A model generated the notes under the pieces. That model searched no databases. It was not told the origin of the DNA and saw nothing but the letters and a program-made list of their open reading frames with translations. A stretch of DNA of 64,000 bases, taken from assembly GCF_025147325.1 (NCBI RefSeq), contig NZ_CP102262.1, positions 1,550,001 to 1,614,000 on the forward strand, read 5' to 3'. The stretch comes from Bacteroides stercoris ATCC 43183. GTDB taxonomy: Bacteria; Bacteroidota; Bacteroidia; Bacteroidales; Bacteroidaceae. Of this stretch, positions 48,802-58,636 are shown one piece after another. Numbering within the stretch: the stretch's first letter is position 1; every line of letters starts with the position of its first letter. A program made the translations under genes and the position numbers.

Positions 48802-48928
48802 ATATGATGCTATACAAGGAAGTTCATCACCAGTCGTGTTGAGATGATAACCTCTAAGTTGTAAATCGCAGTAGGTTTATATTTTGAGATGAAGGTGTGT
48901 CAAAATGCACACCTTCTGTTTTTTACGC

Positions 48929-48962
48929 ACAAAGCCCCGACTTTCACAAGCTGGGGCTTTGT
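48929..48962 (+). terminator. Inward terminator at the IS left end
   Basis: ACAAAGCCCC (48929-48938) pairs exactly with GGGGCTTTGT (48953-48962). It can stop outside transcripts before the transposase gene. Its right arm contains the -33 element of the transposase promoter. Confidence 0.7.
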
Positions 48963-48988
48963 TATTACCTAAAGATTTTGTATCTTTA
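48958..48988 (+). promoter_or_regulatory. Transposase promoter
   Basis: TTTG (48958-48961), a 19-base spacer and TATCTTTA (48981-48988), one base off the -7 consensus, 17 bases before the ATG. Confidence 0.55.
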
Positions 48989-49005
48989 AGCATAAGTTCT
49001 TTACT

Positions 49006-50661
49006 ATGACAAAGATACATTTTCGTCCTTACAATCCCAACCAAACCGTTCTTTTTCCTCAAAGAATTGATGAGGATATTGCAGAAAACGATCCGGTGCG
49101 CATGGTTGACGCCCTGGTTGAGGGCTTGAATCTTGAAAGTTTCAGAAAACTGTATAAGGAATGCGGTCGCAGCCCTTACCACCCCAAGATGATGCTCAAG
49201 GTCATTCTGTATGCCTATATGAACAACATCTACTCCTGCCGGAAAATTGAAAAACTCCTTCACCGTGACATCCATTATATCTGGCTGGCCGGATATGAGA
49301 AACCGGATTTCATTACCATCAACCGTTTCCGCAACCGGGTGAAGAAGGAAATTAACGAAGTGTTTACGCAAACCGTACTTCTTCTCTCTTCCAAAGGCTT
49401 CATCAGCCTGAATGTGGAATATATTGACGGGACAAAGCTCGAATCCAAAGCCAACAAGTACACTTTCGTCTGGCGAAAAACGGTTGAGCGGAACCGTGAA
49501 CGCCTGATGAAGAAGATACATGTCCTGTTAGGGCAGATAGACGATGTCATTGCTCAGGAGAAGTCATCAGAGAACAATGAGGAAGTTGAGTTCACTCCGG
49601 CCATGCTGACTGAAATGGCAGGAGAATTGCGTCATGCACTGGAACAGGTTTCCGAGCCATCCGCGAAAGAGGAAAAGACTGAACTGAAAAAGAAACGCAA
49701 ACAGCTGAAGGAACTGGAAGAACACAGGGACAAACTGCAGGAATACGACTGCCATCTGGAAACACTGCAAGAGAGGAATTCCTATTCCAAGACGGACAAG
49801 GACGCTACTTTTATGAGAATGAAGGAGGATGCCATGCGCAACGGACAGACGAAGCCCGGTTACAACCTTCAAATCGGCACCGAAAATCAGTTCATCACCG
49901 ATTTTGCACTCTTCCCGAACCCTACGGATACACTGACCCTGATTCCTTTCCTGCAATCTTTTTCAAACAGGTATGAACGGATGGCCCATACGGTGGTTGC
50001 TGATTCCGGCTATGGCTCCGAAGAGAATTACCGCTTCATGTCCGAAAACGGCATGGAAGCCTACGTAAAGTACAACTATTTCCACATGGAGCAGCGGCCG
50101 AGATTCAAACCGGCCCCGTTCAAGGCCGAAAACTTCTACTACAATGAAGAACATGACTTCTGCATCTGCCCTATGGGGCAAAGGATGCGGAGGATAGGCA
50201 CCAGGAATGTGAAAACCGCATCCGGATATGTCAGCGAAAATGCACGGTACAGAGCTGTCAGGTGTGAAGGTTGTCCCCTGCGATGCCGCTGTTTTAAAGC
50301 AAAAGGAAACAGGACGATAGAACTGAATCATAGGCTTAGACAATACAAGCGGAGAGCCAAAGAACTGCTCTGCTCTGAGAAAGGACTGAAACACAGAGGG
50401 CAGAGATGCATAGAACCGGAGGCCGTGTTCGGACAAATTAAAAACAATATGAACTACAAACGTTTCCGACATTTTGGAAAGGACAAGGTCTTCATGGACT
50501 TTGCCTTCCTAGCCATTGCCTTCAATATAAAAAAAATGTGTGCAAAACTGACAAAAGAAGATACGAAATGGCTGATTGGATGGTTTTATGAACTTACTGT
50601 CGCTTTATTTAGATGCTGGAGACACATAAATCAAAGAAATCTTCGAATTATCGCAGCTTAA
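49006..50661 (+). CDS. IS1182-family DDE transposase
   Basis: 551 residues, full length with no stop or shift. The N-terminal DUF772 region (YHPKMMLKVILYAYMNNIYS) is followed by the DDE core: the first Asp in VEYIDGTKLESK, the second in VVADSGYGSEENY, and the Glu in CIEPEAVFGQIK. A coiled-coil, Lys/Glu-rich insert (about 165-265) lies between the first two. A Cys-rich segment (CEGCPLRCRCF) near 425 may bind zinc. The gene is intact, so the element may still be active. Confidence 0.95.
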   Translation: MTKIHFRPYNPNQTVLFPQRIDEDIAENDPVRMVDALVEGLNLESFRKLYKECGRSPYHPKMMLKVILYAYMNNIYSCRKIEKLLHRDIHYIWLAGYEKPDFITINRFRNRVKKEINEVFTQTVLLLSSKGFISLNVEYIDGTKLESKANKYTFVWRKTVERNRERLMKKIHVLLGQIDDVIAQEKSSENNEEVEFTPAMLTEMAGELRHALEQVSEPSAKEEKTELKKKRKQLKELEEHRDKLQEYDCHLETLQERNSYSKTDKDATFMRMKEDAMRNGQTKPGYNLQIGTENQFITDFALFPNPTDTLTLIPFLQSFSNRYERMAHTVVADSGYGSEENYRFMSENGMEAYVKYNYFHMEQRPRFKPAPFKAENFYYNEEHDFCICPMGQRMRRIGTRNVKTASGYVSENARYRAVRCEGCPLRCRCFKAKGNRTIELNHRLRQYKRRAKELLCSEKGLKHRGQRCIEPEAVFGQIKNNMNYKRFRHFGKDKVFMDFAFLAIAFNIKKMCAKLTKEDTKWLIGWFYELTVALFRCWRHINQRNLRIIAA

Positions 50662-50840
50662 AGAAAATGAACAGATTTGTATAGTGATGAACAAAAAAGA
50701 GGTGCATCGTGCATTACGACACACCTTCGTCTCTGTCAAGTTCTCCTTCATTGAAAACATTTGCAATGTGGCGGGCTATGACAGATTGGTCCTTTTGAAA
50801 CCTTCGAGCATATCATGCGGGATTATCATGTATTGATACG

Positions 50841-50892
50841 AACCGGGCAGAATCGGCGAAATGGGTAGTTGTTCACCTGATTCTGCCCGGTT
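50841..50892. terminator. Perfect 14-bp stem-loop downstream of pyrF
   Basis: AACCGGGCAGAATC (50841-50854) pairs exactly with GATTCTGCCCGGTT (50879-50892), loop 24 bases. It is the likely end of the purM-prfA-DUF4153-pyrF transcript, although the T run is poor. Between it and the IS right end (50734-50840) I see no supportable gene. Confidence 0.55.
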
Positions 50893-50920
50893 ATGTTTAA
50901 AATAAGTTCTTATTTGCTTC

Positions 50921-51745
50921 TCAGAGTATCGCTTTCAGCTGTTCCGCCATCTGAGCCTGTACTTCCTGTGCGGCTTTGCGTGCAGCAGCTGCGAAATTTT
51001 CGGTCTTGTCTACATAGATGATACCGCGGCTGGAGTTAACAATCAGCCCGCAAGTCTTGTTCATGCCGTACTTGCAGACCTCTTCCAATGAACCGCCTTG
51101 CGCACCTACGCCGGGCACTAAAAGGAAGTGGTTGGGAACAATCTTACGAATATCTTCGAAAGCACGTCCTTGGGTGGCGCCTACCACGTACATCATTTGC
51201 TCGTCGTTTGCCCATTCCTGTGACTTGCGCAATACTTTTTCAAAGAGACGTTCACCGTTTTTGTCTTCCGTCAGTTGGAAGTCGTGCGAACCTTTGTTGC
51301 TGGTCAGTGCGAGCAGGATAACCCATTTGCCTTCGTAGGTGAGGAATGGAGTAACGCTGTCTTCGCCCATATAAGGAGCTACGGTTACCGAGTCTATGTC
51401 CAGTTCTTCAAAGAAAGTACGTGCATACATGGCAGAGGTATTACCGATGTCGCCGCGTTTGGCATCGGCGATGATAAACTGGTCGGGATAGTTCTGCTTG
51501 ATGTAGTTCACGGTCTTTTCAAAGGCAATCCAGCCTTTTACTCCCATGCTCTCATAGAAAGCGAGATTCGGTTTGTAGGCGATACACAGGTCGGCTGTTG
51601 CATCGATAATCGCTTTGTTGAAGACAAAGATGGGGTCTTCTTCTTTCAGCAGGTGTTCCGGAATCTTTTTGATATCCGTGTCCAGACCTACGCATAGAAA
51701 TGATTTCTTGCGTTTGATATTCTCAAAGAGTTGTTGTTTGTTCAT
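50921..51745 (-). CDS. pyrF: Orotidine 5'-phosphate decarboxylase (type 2)
   Basis: 274 residues, the length of the longer PyrF subfamily. The start region [19 protein letters not shown], the catalytic [15 protein letters not shown] and the phosphate-binding VPGVGAQGG are clear. It makes UMP, the last step of de novo pyrimidine synthesis. It follows the DUF4153 gene after 25 bases on the same strand. Confidence 0.96.
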   Translation of the reverse strand: MNKQQLFENIKRKKSFLCVGLDTDIKKIPEHLLKEEDPIFVFNKAIIDATADLCIAYKPNLAFYESMGVKGWIAFEKTVNYIKQNYPDQFIIADAKRGDIGNTSAMYARTFFEELDIDSVTVAPYMGEDSVTPFLTYEGKWVILLALTSNKGSHDFQLTEDKNGERLFEKVLRKSQEWANDEQMMYVVGATQGRAFEDIRKIVPNHFLLVPGVGAQGGSLEEVCKYGMNKTCGLIVNSSRGIIYVDKTENFAAAARKAAQEVQAQMAEQLKAIL

Positions 51746-51770
51746 ATCGCAATTTGTTGGTTTAATGGTT

Positions 51771-53543
51771 TTACTTTTTAAATAAATATCCCTTGATGCT
51801 CATTCTTATATCTTCGTCACTGTTCTTTTCATAATGGATATCGAATGCAGTCAGCATGAACAGGTTCTTGGGAGAATTGCATCGGAAAGAGGTAGGCGGT
51901 ATATGACCGTGCTTGCTGTTCTTTTCCAACATTTCCAATGTGCTGAGTTCGATATATGCGCTATCGTTCAGATTGTCCGTCCGGGTATCGAGTGAAACGG
52001 GCAATATTCCATTTTCAAGATATTGGCGGGGGATGGTAAGAAAGCGGCTTGACATACCGTCGCTGGGTATGGCGATAAATCGCGTGTAGCCTTTGGGAAC
52101 ACTGATGTTCGTTTGACTGTCGATTGCTCCGCTATAAGTAACCTTGCCGCTATCAGTGCCGGCGGGCGCTGCATTTGTTTCAGTATCCGCTGCCACGGAA
52201 TAGAGGTTGTAGGTTACGTTTCTGTCTATCAGATGAGTGACGCTCTCCGTGCCGAACCAGCTGTTCAGGTATCTGAATTTACTGTTTATCCGTATCGCCT
52301 GCTTTTCCGGCAGCGAGTACATCCATTCCTCATATTGTTGTAGCGAGAGGGGGGCTTTTGCCTGGCAACTGCGTTGCATCTCGGCTTTGATTTCGTTAAG
52401 AATGACATTCTTTGTAATGCCGGCATAGTTGACGGGCAATGCCGATGTCAGCAAAAAGATGATGGCAAACGAAATGGGTATCCAGTTGATACGCCGTGCC
52501 TTGATGGCGAACAACCCGATACAGACAAAATAGAACCAGCCGTTGAGTGTGGCGAGATAGAGCCGGTTAACGGTAATGCCGTAATCGTTGAACCGGCGCA
52601 CGATGCCTATGGTCATCAGCAACAGCAGAGGCAGTATCAGTACGGGCATCCAGCGGGCAATCCAGTTGTCAAACCGTTTGTTATTTTCAAGGCGTGCGGG
52701 ATACAGACCGAATTGAATGGCGATGCACACCGTCATTAATGCTACGATGAGCCATGACACCCAGCCTGTGGGCAGTTCCCAACTGACAAGGATGCGGGCG
52801 GCATACATGTAAAGCACTGTCAGATATCCGGCTGTAAGCGGAAGGAACAGGTAGTGTATGATGCCGTTCAGGAATTCGGATGAGTGGGGGTCGCGGTTGT
52901 GTTTGTCCTCTCCCTGCGGCAACAATCCGAGGAACAGTATCAAGGCGAGCGTTATGCTGCACAGATAATAGATATAGGCATAGCACTTTCCGCTGAAATG
53001 GATGTCGAACAGCTGGTGCAGTGAGAACAACAGCAGACTGATGCCTGCCCATAGGATGAGGCCTATGATTTGTGTAACAGCGAACGAAGAAACAGCGTTC
53101 AGTGCAAAATTCCAACTGGCAATGTCATTCTTCTCGCGCAGGAACGAGAGGAAGAATGTGGAAAGCCCTATGGTGAGAATGGCCGCCGTGTGGGCGATGC
53201 CGATTTCAATCCATGAACTCTCTGTACCGAGATAACGGTAGAGCAGGAAAGCATCGGCTATGAGCAGGGCGTGTGCGGCAAGTTGTATGCCTGTCTTCCA
53301 CATCCGGCTTTTTACTTCTTCGCTCCACAGATGAAGCGTGAGCGAAAGCAGGATGCCTACCGACAGGTAGTAACCGGTTATAAACAGCAACCGTTCTTCG
53401 CCTGTCCAGCTTATTGATGTCAGATGAATGAGATAGGCTGTGAATGCAAAGATAAAGGCTACCGTAACCGGGAAGCGCTTCAGGCAGTTCTGAAACGCTT
53501 CGGTAACCGTGTGAAACGCTTTCTCTACTGATAGCCCTTTCAT
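51771..53543 (-). CDS. DUF4153 polytopic membrane protein
   Basis: 590 residues from [10 protein letters not shown] (ATG 53543); the longer frame overlaps prfA and is unlikely. About ten hydrophobic helices fill the first ~400 residues (e.g. [16 protein letters not shown]). A soluble C-terminal part of ~190 residues carries [20 protein letters not shown] and a final [18 protein letters not shown]. The family is common in Bacteroidetes and its role is unknown. It begins 2 bases after prfA, so it is co-transcribed with it. Confidence 0.85.
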   Translation of the reverse strand: MKGLSVEKAFHTVTEAFQNCLKRFPVTVAFIFAFTAYLIHLTSISWTGEERLLFITGYYLSVGILLSLTLHLWSEEVKSRMWKTGIQLAAHALLIADAFLLYRYLGTESSWIEIGIAHTAAILTIGLSTFFLSFLREKNDIASWNFALNAVSSFAVTQIIGLILWAGISLLLFSLHQLFDIHFSGKCYAYIYYLCSITLALILFLGLLPQGEDKHNRDPHSSEFLNGIIHYLFLPLTAGYLTVLYMYAARILVSWELPTGWVSWLIVALMTVCIAIQFGLYPARLENNKRFDNWIARWMPVLILPLLLLMTIGIVRRFNDYGITVNRLYLATLNGWFYFVCIGLFAIKARRINWIPISFAIIFLLTSALPVNYAGITKNVILNEIKAEMQRSCQAKAPLSLQQYEEWMYSLPEKQAIRINSKFRYLNSWFGTESVTHLIDRNVTYNLYSVAADTETNAAPAGTDSGKVTYSGAIDSQTNISVPKGYTRFIAIPSDGMSSRFLTIPRQYLENGILPVSLDTRTDNLNDSAYIELSTLEMLEKNSKHGHIPPTSFRCNSPKNLFMLTAFDIHYEKNSDEDIRMSIKGYLFKK

Positions 53544-53545
53544 AA

Positions 53546-54658
53546 CTACAATTCGCTTTCTTTCAGTCGCTCTGCATTTTCCGCAACAATCAGATGGTCG
53601 ATGCAATCCTGAATATCACCGTCCATAAAGGCGGCAAGGTTATAAATGGTATAGTTGATGCGGTGGTCGGTAATACGTCCCTGCGGATAGTTGTAGGTAC
53701 GTATCTTTGCCGAGCGGTCACCGGTAGAGACCATTGTCTTGCGCTTGGAAGCGATGTCGTCAATGTATTTCTGGTGCTCTTTGTCGTATATAAAGGTACG
53801 CAGGCGCGACAGGGCGCGTTCTTTGTTCTTCGGCTGGTCGCGCGTTTCGGTACATTCGATGAGAATTTCCTCTACGACACCCGTATTCGGGTTCTTCCAG
53901 TTATAGCGCAGGCGTACGCCGGATTCCACCTTATTTACGTTCTGACCGCCCGCACCGCCGCTTCGGAAGGTATCCCATTTGATTTCTCCCTCGTTGATGA
54001 CTACATCGAACTCTTCGGCTTCGGGCAGTACCGCCACGGATGCGGCGGATGTGTGTACACGTCCCTGCGTTTCGGTGGCAGGCACGCGTTGTACGCGATG
54101 TACGCCCGATTCATATTTCAGCGTGCCATATACGTTGTCTCCCGTTACGGAGCAGATGATTTCCTTGAAACCGCCGGCTGCGCCTTCGTTGGCGCTGGAT
54201 ATATCCAGTCTCCAGCCTTTAGCCTCACAATACTTGGTGTACATGCGGAAGAGGTCGCCTGCAAAAATGGCGGCTTCGTCTCCACCTGCACCACCGCGGA
54301 TTTCGAGAATGGCGTTGCGGCTGTCCTGCGGGTCGGCGGGGACAAGCAGGAGCTTTATCTCTTCTTCCAGTTCAGGCTGGCGTGCCTGGCAGGCATCAAG
54401 TTCTTCGCGTGCCATTTCACGCATCTCGGCGTCGGTTTCGTTAGCGATGATTTCTTTGGCTTCCTCGATGCCGTTCAGTACCTGCATGTACTCTTTGCGG
54501 GCATTCATCAGGTCGCCCAGTTCTTTGTACTCTTTGGTGAGTTTGACGTAGCGCTTCTGGTCGGCAATCACCGCCGGGTCGGTAATCAGTGTGGACACTT
54601 CTTCGAAGCGGGCAACGAGGCCTTCCAGTTTCTCTAATATGGTGTTGTTATCTGCCAT
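53546..54658 (-). CDS. prfA: Peptide chain release factor 1
   Basis: 370 residues. The catalytic GGQ lies in GGAGGQNVNKVES. The stop-codon reading tripeptide appears as Pro-Ala-Thr in RVPATETQGRVHTSA, which marks RF1 (UAA/UAG) and not RF2. The N-terminal domain is a long helical pair. It triggers peptide release at the ribosome. The order is purM (39-base gap), prfA, DUF4153 gene (2-base gap), pyrF. Confidence 0.97.
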   Translation of the reverse strand: MADNNTILEKLEGLVARFEEVSTLITDPAVIADQKRYVKLTKEYKELGDLMNARKEYMQVLNGIEEAKEIIANETDAEMREMAREELDACQARQPELEEEIKLLLVPADPQDSRNAILEIRGGAGGDEAAIFAGDLFRMYTKYCEAKGWRLDISSANEGAAGGFKEIICSVTGDNVYGTLKYESGVHRVQRVPATETQGRVHTSAASVAVLPEAEEFDVVINEGEIKWDTFRSGGAGGQNVNKVESGVRLRYNWKNPNTGVVEEILIECTETRDQPKNKERALSRLRTFIYDKEHQKYIDDIASKRKTMVSTGDRSAKIRTYNYPQGRITDHRINYTIYNLAAFMDGDIQDCIDHLIVAENAERLKESEL

Positions 54659-54697
54659 TTAATTAAAGTGGTAATGTTATGAGATGACAAGTCGGCA

Positions 54698-55867
54698 TTA
54701 ATATCTGAACTCTCCGAATTCACTCTTGATAATCAGTTCTTTCTTATCGCTCTCTTCGATACGTCCTACAATCTGTGCATCGATGTTGAAGCTTTTGCTG
54801 ATGGCAATCACTTCTTCCGCATGCTCAGGAGAAAGATATACTTCCAGACGGTGTCCCATATTGAATACCTTATACATTTCGCTCCAGTCCGTATCGCTTT
54901 GCTCCTTGATGGTCCTGAACAGCGGCGGAACGGGGAAAAGGTTGTCTTTGACAACGCGGCAGTTATCTCCGACAAAGTGCAGCACTTTGGTCTGCGCACC
55001 GCCGGAGCAGTGTACCATACCATGAATTTCGGGACGGAGCGCATCGAGCAGTTTCTTAACCACCGGCGCATATGTACGGGTGGGAGAGAGCACCAGCTTT
55101 CCGGCATCCAGCGGACTGCCTTCCACGCTGTCTGTCAGTTTCAGCTTTCCGCTGTATACCAATTCGTCGGGTACGGCTTTGTCATAGCTTTCCGGATATT
55201 TCTCCGCCAGATATTTGGCGAATACGTCGTGGCGGGCGCTGGTAAGCCCGTTGCTGCCCATACCGCCGTTATACTCTTTTTCGTAAGTGGCTTGTCCGCA
55301 AGAGGAGAGACCTACAATCACGTCTCCCGGACGGATATTGGCATTGTCGATAACATCCGAACGCTTCATGCGGCAGGTTACCGTAGAGTCAACGATGATG
55401 GTACGCACCAGGTCGCCCACATCGGCGGTCTCGCCACCGGTGGCATATACGCCTACACCCATTTCGCGGAGTTCGGCAAGCAGTTCGTCCGTACCGTTGA
55501 TGATGGCGGAAATCACTTCTCCGGGCACAAGCAGCTTGTTGCGTCCGATGGTGCTCGATACCAGGATATTGTCCACAGCACCTACACAGAGCAGGTCGTC
55601 GATGTTCATAATCAGCGCATCCTGTGCGATGCCTTTCCAGACGGAGAGGTCGCCTGTCTCTTTCCAGTACATGTAGGCCAGACTGGATTTTGTTCCTGCG
55701 CCGTCTGCGTGCATGATATTACAATACTCAGGGTCACCGCCCAGGATATCGGGGATGATTTTGCAGAAAGCCTGCGGGAATATACCTTTGTCGATGTTCT
55801 TAATGGCGTTGTGCACATCTTCTTTGGATGCGCTGACGCCCCTCATCATATATCGTTGATTACTCAT
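54698..55867 (-). CDS. purM: Phosphoribosylformylglycinamidine cyclo-ligase
   Basis: 389 residues from the ATG giving MSNQRYMMRG. AIR-synthase motifs include HADGAGTKSSLAYMYWKETGD, DDLLCVGAVDNILVSSTIGRN and GGETADVGDLVRTII. It closes the imidazole ring of purines using ATP. It is somewhat longer than the ~345 residues of Escherichia coli PurM, as in other Bacteroidetes. The first gene of the purM-prfA-DUF4153-pyrF run, it has a -7 element upstream. Confidence 0.92.
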   Translation of the reverse strand: MSNQRYMMRGVSASKEDVHNAIKNIDKGIFPQAFCKIIPDILGGDPEYCNIMHADGAGTKSSLAYMYWKETGDLSVWKGIAQDALIMNIDDLLCVGAVDNILVSSTIGRNKLLVPGEVISAIINGTDELLAELREMGVGVYATGGETADVGDLVRTIIVDSTVTCRMKRSDVIDNANIRPGDVIVGLSSCGQATYEKEYNGGMGSNGLTSARHDVFAKYLAEKYPESYDKAVPDELVYSGKLKLTDSVEGSPLDAGKLVLSPTRTYAPVVKKLLDALRPEIHGMVHCSGGAQTKVLHFVGDNCRVVKDNLFPVPPLFRTIKEQSDTDWSEMYKVFNMGHRLEVYLSPEHAEEVIAISKSFNIDAQIVGRIEESDKKELIIKSEFGEFRY

Positions 55868-55894
55868 GGGATAATAAGTTTGTTCAATTGAGCA

Positions 55895-55902
55895 CAAAAG
55901 TA
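55895..55902 (-). promoter_or_regulatory. -7 element for the purM run
   Basis: TACTTTTG on the minus strand 28 bases upstream of the purM ATG. No clear -33 element. Confidence 0.5.
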
Positions 55903-55942
55903 GTGATTATTTCGCTTATAGCCTTAGCTTTGCGTAAAAAAT

Positions 55943-56002
55943 ATCCCCTCATCCGGCATCGTACTTGCAAGTCTGTGCGGGTGCGACACCGGATGAGGGG
56001 AT
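55943..56002 (-). terminator. Terminator after lemA
   Basis: ATCCCCTCATCCGG (55943-55956) pairs exactly with CCGGATGAGGGGAT (55989-56002), loop 32 bases. On the minus strand it is followed by ATATTTTTTACGC, a good T run. It ends the leftward TPM-lemA transcript. Confidence 0.85.
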
Positions 56003-56025
56003 GTTTGATATTCAATTCCGTCTCT

Positions 56026-56607
56026 TTAGAACTCCACCTTAGGTGCTTGTTCGCTTCCTTCGGCGGCTTCAAAGTAGGCACGCTTCTCAAAGCCGAAAAG
56101 ACCGGCAAGAATGTTTTTTGGGAAGCGGCGGATTGCCGTATTAAAATTCTTCGCCGCATTGTTGAAGTTGGTACGTGCCACGTTGATGCGGTTTTCCGTA
56201 CCTTCCAACTGGGCTTGGAGCTCCAGGAAGTTCTGGTTGGCTTTCAGGTCGGGATAGTTTTCGGTAATGGCGAGCAGCTTGCCGAGAGCAGAAGTAACCG
56301 CGCCCTGTGCCTTTTGGTATTCGGCCAGCTTTTCCGGTGTCAGGTCGTTGGCGTCTACGGTCATCTGGGTGGCCTTGCTACGGGCTTCTACCACACCTTC
56401 CAGCGTTTCCTTTTCGTGAGAGGCATATCCTTTGACTGTGTTTACGAGATTCGGTATCAGGTCGGCACGACGTTGATATTGTGTTTCTACGTTAGACCAT
56501 TGCCCGCTGACGTTTTCGTCCATGGTAACAAGTCCGTTATAACCGCTGACTCCCCAAATGGCGAGAAGGGCTACGACAACAATGATGATAATGGTTGATT
56601 TTTTCAT
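56026..56607 (-). CDS. lemA: LemA family membrane-anchored protein
   Basis: 193 residues. One N-terminal membrane helix (TIIIIVVVALLAIWGVSGYN) and the family core (MDENVSGQWSNVETQYQRRADLIPNLVNTVKGYASHE split in two motifs, VETQYQRRADLIPNL and FNNAAKNFNTAIRRFPKN) are present. LemA proteins have unknown biochemical roles and usually pair with TPM-domain proteins, as here, 68 bases downstream of the TPM gene. The strand is followed by a clear terminator. Confidence 0.93.
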   Translation of the reverse strand: MKKSTIIIIVVVALLAIWGVSGYNGLVTMDENVSGQWSNVETQYQRRADLIPNLVNTVKGYASHEKETLEGVVEARSKATQMTVDANDLTPEKLAEYQKAQGAVTSALGKLLAITENYPDLKANQNFLELQAQLEGTENRINVARTNFNNAAKNFNTAIRRFPKNILAGLFGFEKRAYFEAAEGSEQAPKVEF

Positions 56608-56675
56608 ACTTCTTTTTTTGTTATTAATGATGCAATCTGAATTGGTTTGTTACAGGAGACGCCCGGCTGTTCCGC

Positions 56676-57578
56676 TCAGAACCGTGAACCGGCTCCGCCG
56701 CCACCGCCCATGCCGCCTCCGAAGCTGCCGCCGCTGAATCCTCCGCCACTGCTGCCGAAGCCGCCGCCTCCGAAAATGACGGGACCGCCGCCACCTCCGC
56801 CCCGATAGTTCTCATCGTAAGACTGCTGGCGGCGTACTACCTTATGTCCGCAATTGCGGCAGGTATAGGTGACATCTTCCGTCCGTACTCCGTTGCGGCG
56901 TGAGATAAGCACGCTGTTGCTCCGTTGCAGCTTATGCTGGCCGCATTGCGGGCATTTGCTTGCAGCGCGTGTTTTCAGTATTCCTGCCGCGATGGCGATG
57001 GCAAAGAACCCCGCAACGGCCAGAATCAATCCTATCGGAGAGCCGCCGTCACTTTCGTCCGGGTCGTTTGCCATACTTCCGTCAAGACGGGCGCATACGG
57101 CACGAACGCCGGCCACCATACCGGCATCCCAGTTACCGTCTTTCAGGTAAGGAATCATGTCCCTCGTTTGAATGCGTTTGCAAATGGCATCGGGCAGGTC
57201 TCCTTCCAGTCCGTATCCGGTATAGAACTGAATACAGCGCTGGTCGGTTACCAGCAGGATAACCAGTCCGTTATTCTTTCCTTTCTTGCCAACGCCCCAT
57301 TCGTTGAGCAACCGGTGCGAGAAGTCAAAACAGTCTTCACTGCCGATGGACGGGACAACCGCCACTACGGTTTCAATGCCGGTTTGCTGTTCCAGGGCAT
57401 AGAGCATACGGTCTATTTCGTCGCATGCCGAAGTGGAAAGGATACCGGCGGGGTTGCAAACGTAGCGTGTCTTGTCCTGAAGATGTACTTTAGGAATGTT
57501 TCCGGTGGTGTAAATCTCTTGTGCCTGCAGGGAAATAAGCATGCACAAGAGGAATGCTATGGAGATAAATCGTTTCAT
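56676..57578 (-). CDS. TPM-domain protein (YgcG family) with zinc ribbon and Gly-rich tail
   Basis: 300 residues from MKRFISIAF. A signal peptide, a TPM domain (about 35-165: VCNPAGILSTSACDEIDRML, GVGKKGKNNGLVILLVTDQR), a membrane helix near 190, a zinc ribbon (CPQCGQHK and CRNCGHKV) and a C-terminal tail of Gly/Ser/Phe repeats are visible in order. TPM domains in plants act in photosystem repair; in bacteria the role is unknown. It forms a unit with lemA. Confidence 0.9.
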   Translation of the reverse strand: MKRFISIAFLLCMLISLQAQEIYTTGNIPKVHLQDKTRYVCNPAGILSTSACDEIDRMLYALEQQTGIETVVAVVPSIGSEDCFDFSHRLLNEWGVGKKGKNNGLVILLVTDQRCIQFYTGYGLEGDLPDAICKRIQTRDMIPYLKDGNWDAGMVAGVRAVCARLDGSMANDPDESDGGSPIGLILAVAGFFAIAIAAGILKTRAASKCPQCGQHKLQRSNSVLISRRNGVRTEDVTYTCRNCGHKVVRRQQSYDENYRGGGGGGPVIFGGGGFGSSGGGFSGGSFGGGMGGGGGAGSRF

Positions 57579-57618
57579 ACTTATTGTATTTGTAGGGGCT
57601 AAGGTAGGAAAAATCACG

Positions 57619-58635
57619 TCAACGTATGTATTTCCCTACGAATTTCTTTACATGCTCCGTATATTCCTGCGGATAGTCCTTGTAGGACATGGCATGTGCG
57701 GAACCCGGAACAATCCACAGCTCTTTCGGTTCCGGCTTGGCTTCGTAAAGAGGGTAGACCATCCATGTAGGCACATAGGAGTCCGCATCGCCGTGTATAA
57801 AGAGCATGGGCAAGGTACACTTTCTGACCTGCTCCAAAGCCGAAGCTTCACGGAAATCCCATCCGTACTCTTGCTCGCAAAGTCGGCTTGCCACATGCAG
57901 CAGCGGGAAAGCGGGCAAGCCGTATTGTGCTTTCAGTTCGCCCCGGAATTCATCCCATACGCTGGTATAGCCGCAGTCCTCGACGAAACATTTGATGAAC
58001 GGTTGCTGGTGTATTCCATGTTCCACTTCGCCGGACACCATCATGGTGGTGGCAGCTCCCATCGAGATGCCGTGTACTACCATTTCCGTACCGCTGCTGC
58101 GCATACGGGTGCTGTCGCCTGCGGTCACCGTTTCATTGTTCCTGCCGAAAAGCTCGTCGGCGGTTGCGGTCCATTGCAGTACGTCGAGACGGTCGAGCCA
58201 GCCCATTTGTATCTCGGCACCCTCGCTTGCGCCATGACCGTGCAGGTCGGGCAGAAGGATGTTGTACTTCAGTTGCCGGTTGTACAGGTAGCCGATGTTG
58301 AGCATGCGGATGGAGTTGTCGGTATAGCCGTGCACAATGACGGCTGTTTTACGGGTGGGTTCGGCGGCGGCTACATACAGCGCATGCAGGGTTTCGCCCC
58401 GGTCGTTCTTTATATAGAAGTCGCGCAGCGCCCCTGCCGTCTGCAGGCTGTCCACCCACGGCTTCAGCTCGGGATATTGCCCGAACATGTATTCGTAGGA
58501 AGCCTGGCTGTTGCGGGAGCGTGTAATCAGTTCATCCGGGTTCAGCGCATGCCCCAGCATATAGTATCCGCCGCACAACAGGGCGGTACAAAGCGCAGCG
58601 AGACCTATGAATGAATATTTCAGTATTTTTTTCAT
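57619..58635 (-). CDS. Membrane-anchored alpha/beta hydrolase
   Basis: 338 residues from MKKILKYSFIG. An N-terminal hydrophobic anchor (about 8-27) is followed by an alpha/beta-hydrolase fold: the VHGYTDNS oxyanion strand, the nucleophile elbow HGISMGAA (GxSxG), the acid in LFIHGDADSYVP, and His in GSAHAMSY. It is likely an esterase or peptidase of the outer leaflet or periplasm; the substrate is unknown. The aroE gene ends only one base from its start region, so the two are translated together. Confidence 0.9.
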   Translation of the reverse strand: MKKILKYSFIGLAALCTALLCGGYYMLGHALNPDELITRSRNSQASYEYMFGQYPELKPWVDSLQTAGALRDFYIKNDRGETLHALYVAAAEPTRKTAVIVHGYTDNSIRMLNIGYLYNRQLKYNILLPDLHGHGASEGAEIQMGWLDRLDVLQWTATADELFGRNNETVTAGDSTRMRSSGTEMVVHGISMGAATTMMVSGEVEHGIHQQPFIKCFVEDCGYTSVWDEFRGELKAQYGLPAFPLLHVASRLCEQEYGWDFREASALEQVRKCTLPMLFIHGDADSYVPTWMVYPLYEAKPEPKELWIVPGSAHAMSYKDYPQEYTEHVKKFVGKYIR

Positions 58636-58636
58636 G

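Larger units (their letters stand above)
48886..50733 (+). mobile_element. Complete IS1182-family insertion sequence
   Basis: 1848 bases. Terminal inverted repeats at 48886-48910 and 50709-50733 match at 22 of 25 positions. The left end carries an extra palindrome (AAGGTGTG with CACACCTT, 48892-48915), then a hairpin, a promoter and one long transposase gene. The outermost four bases GAGA and TCTC may be element or target; no other target duplication is visible. It lies between the promoter of the lpx operon and the 3' end of pyrF, so it disrupts no identified gene. Confidence 0.85.

Noticed and set aside
50745..50840. A minus-strand peptide-like frame (MIIPHDMLEGFKRTNLS) between pyrF and the IS
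   Set aside because: Only 17 codons, with no promoter and no family. The frame continues upstream without a start through the pyrF terminator, so chance is the simpler view.
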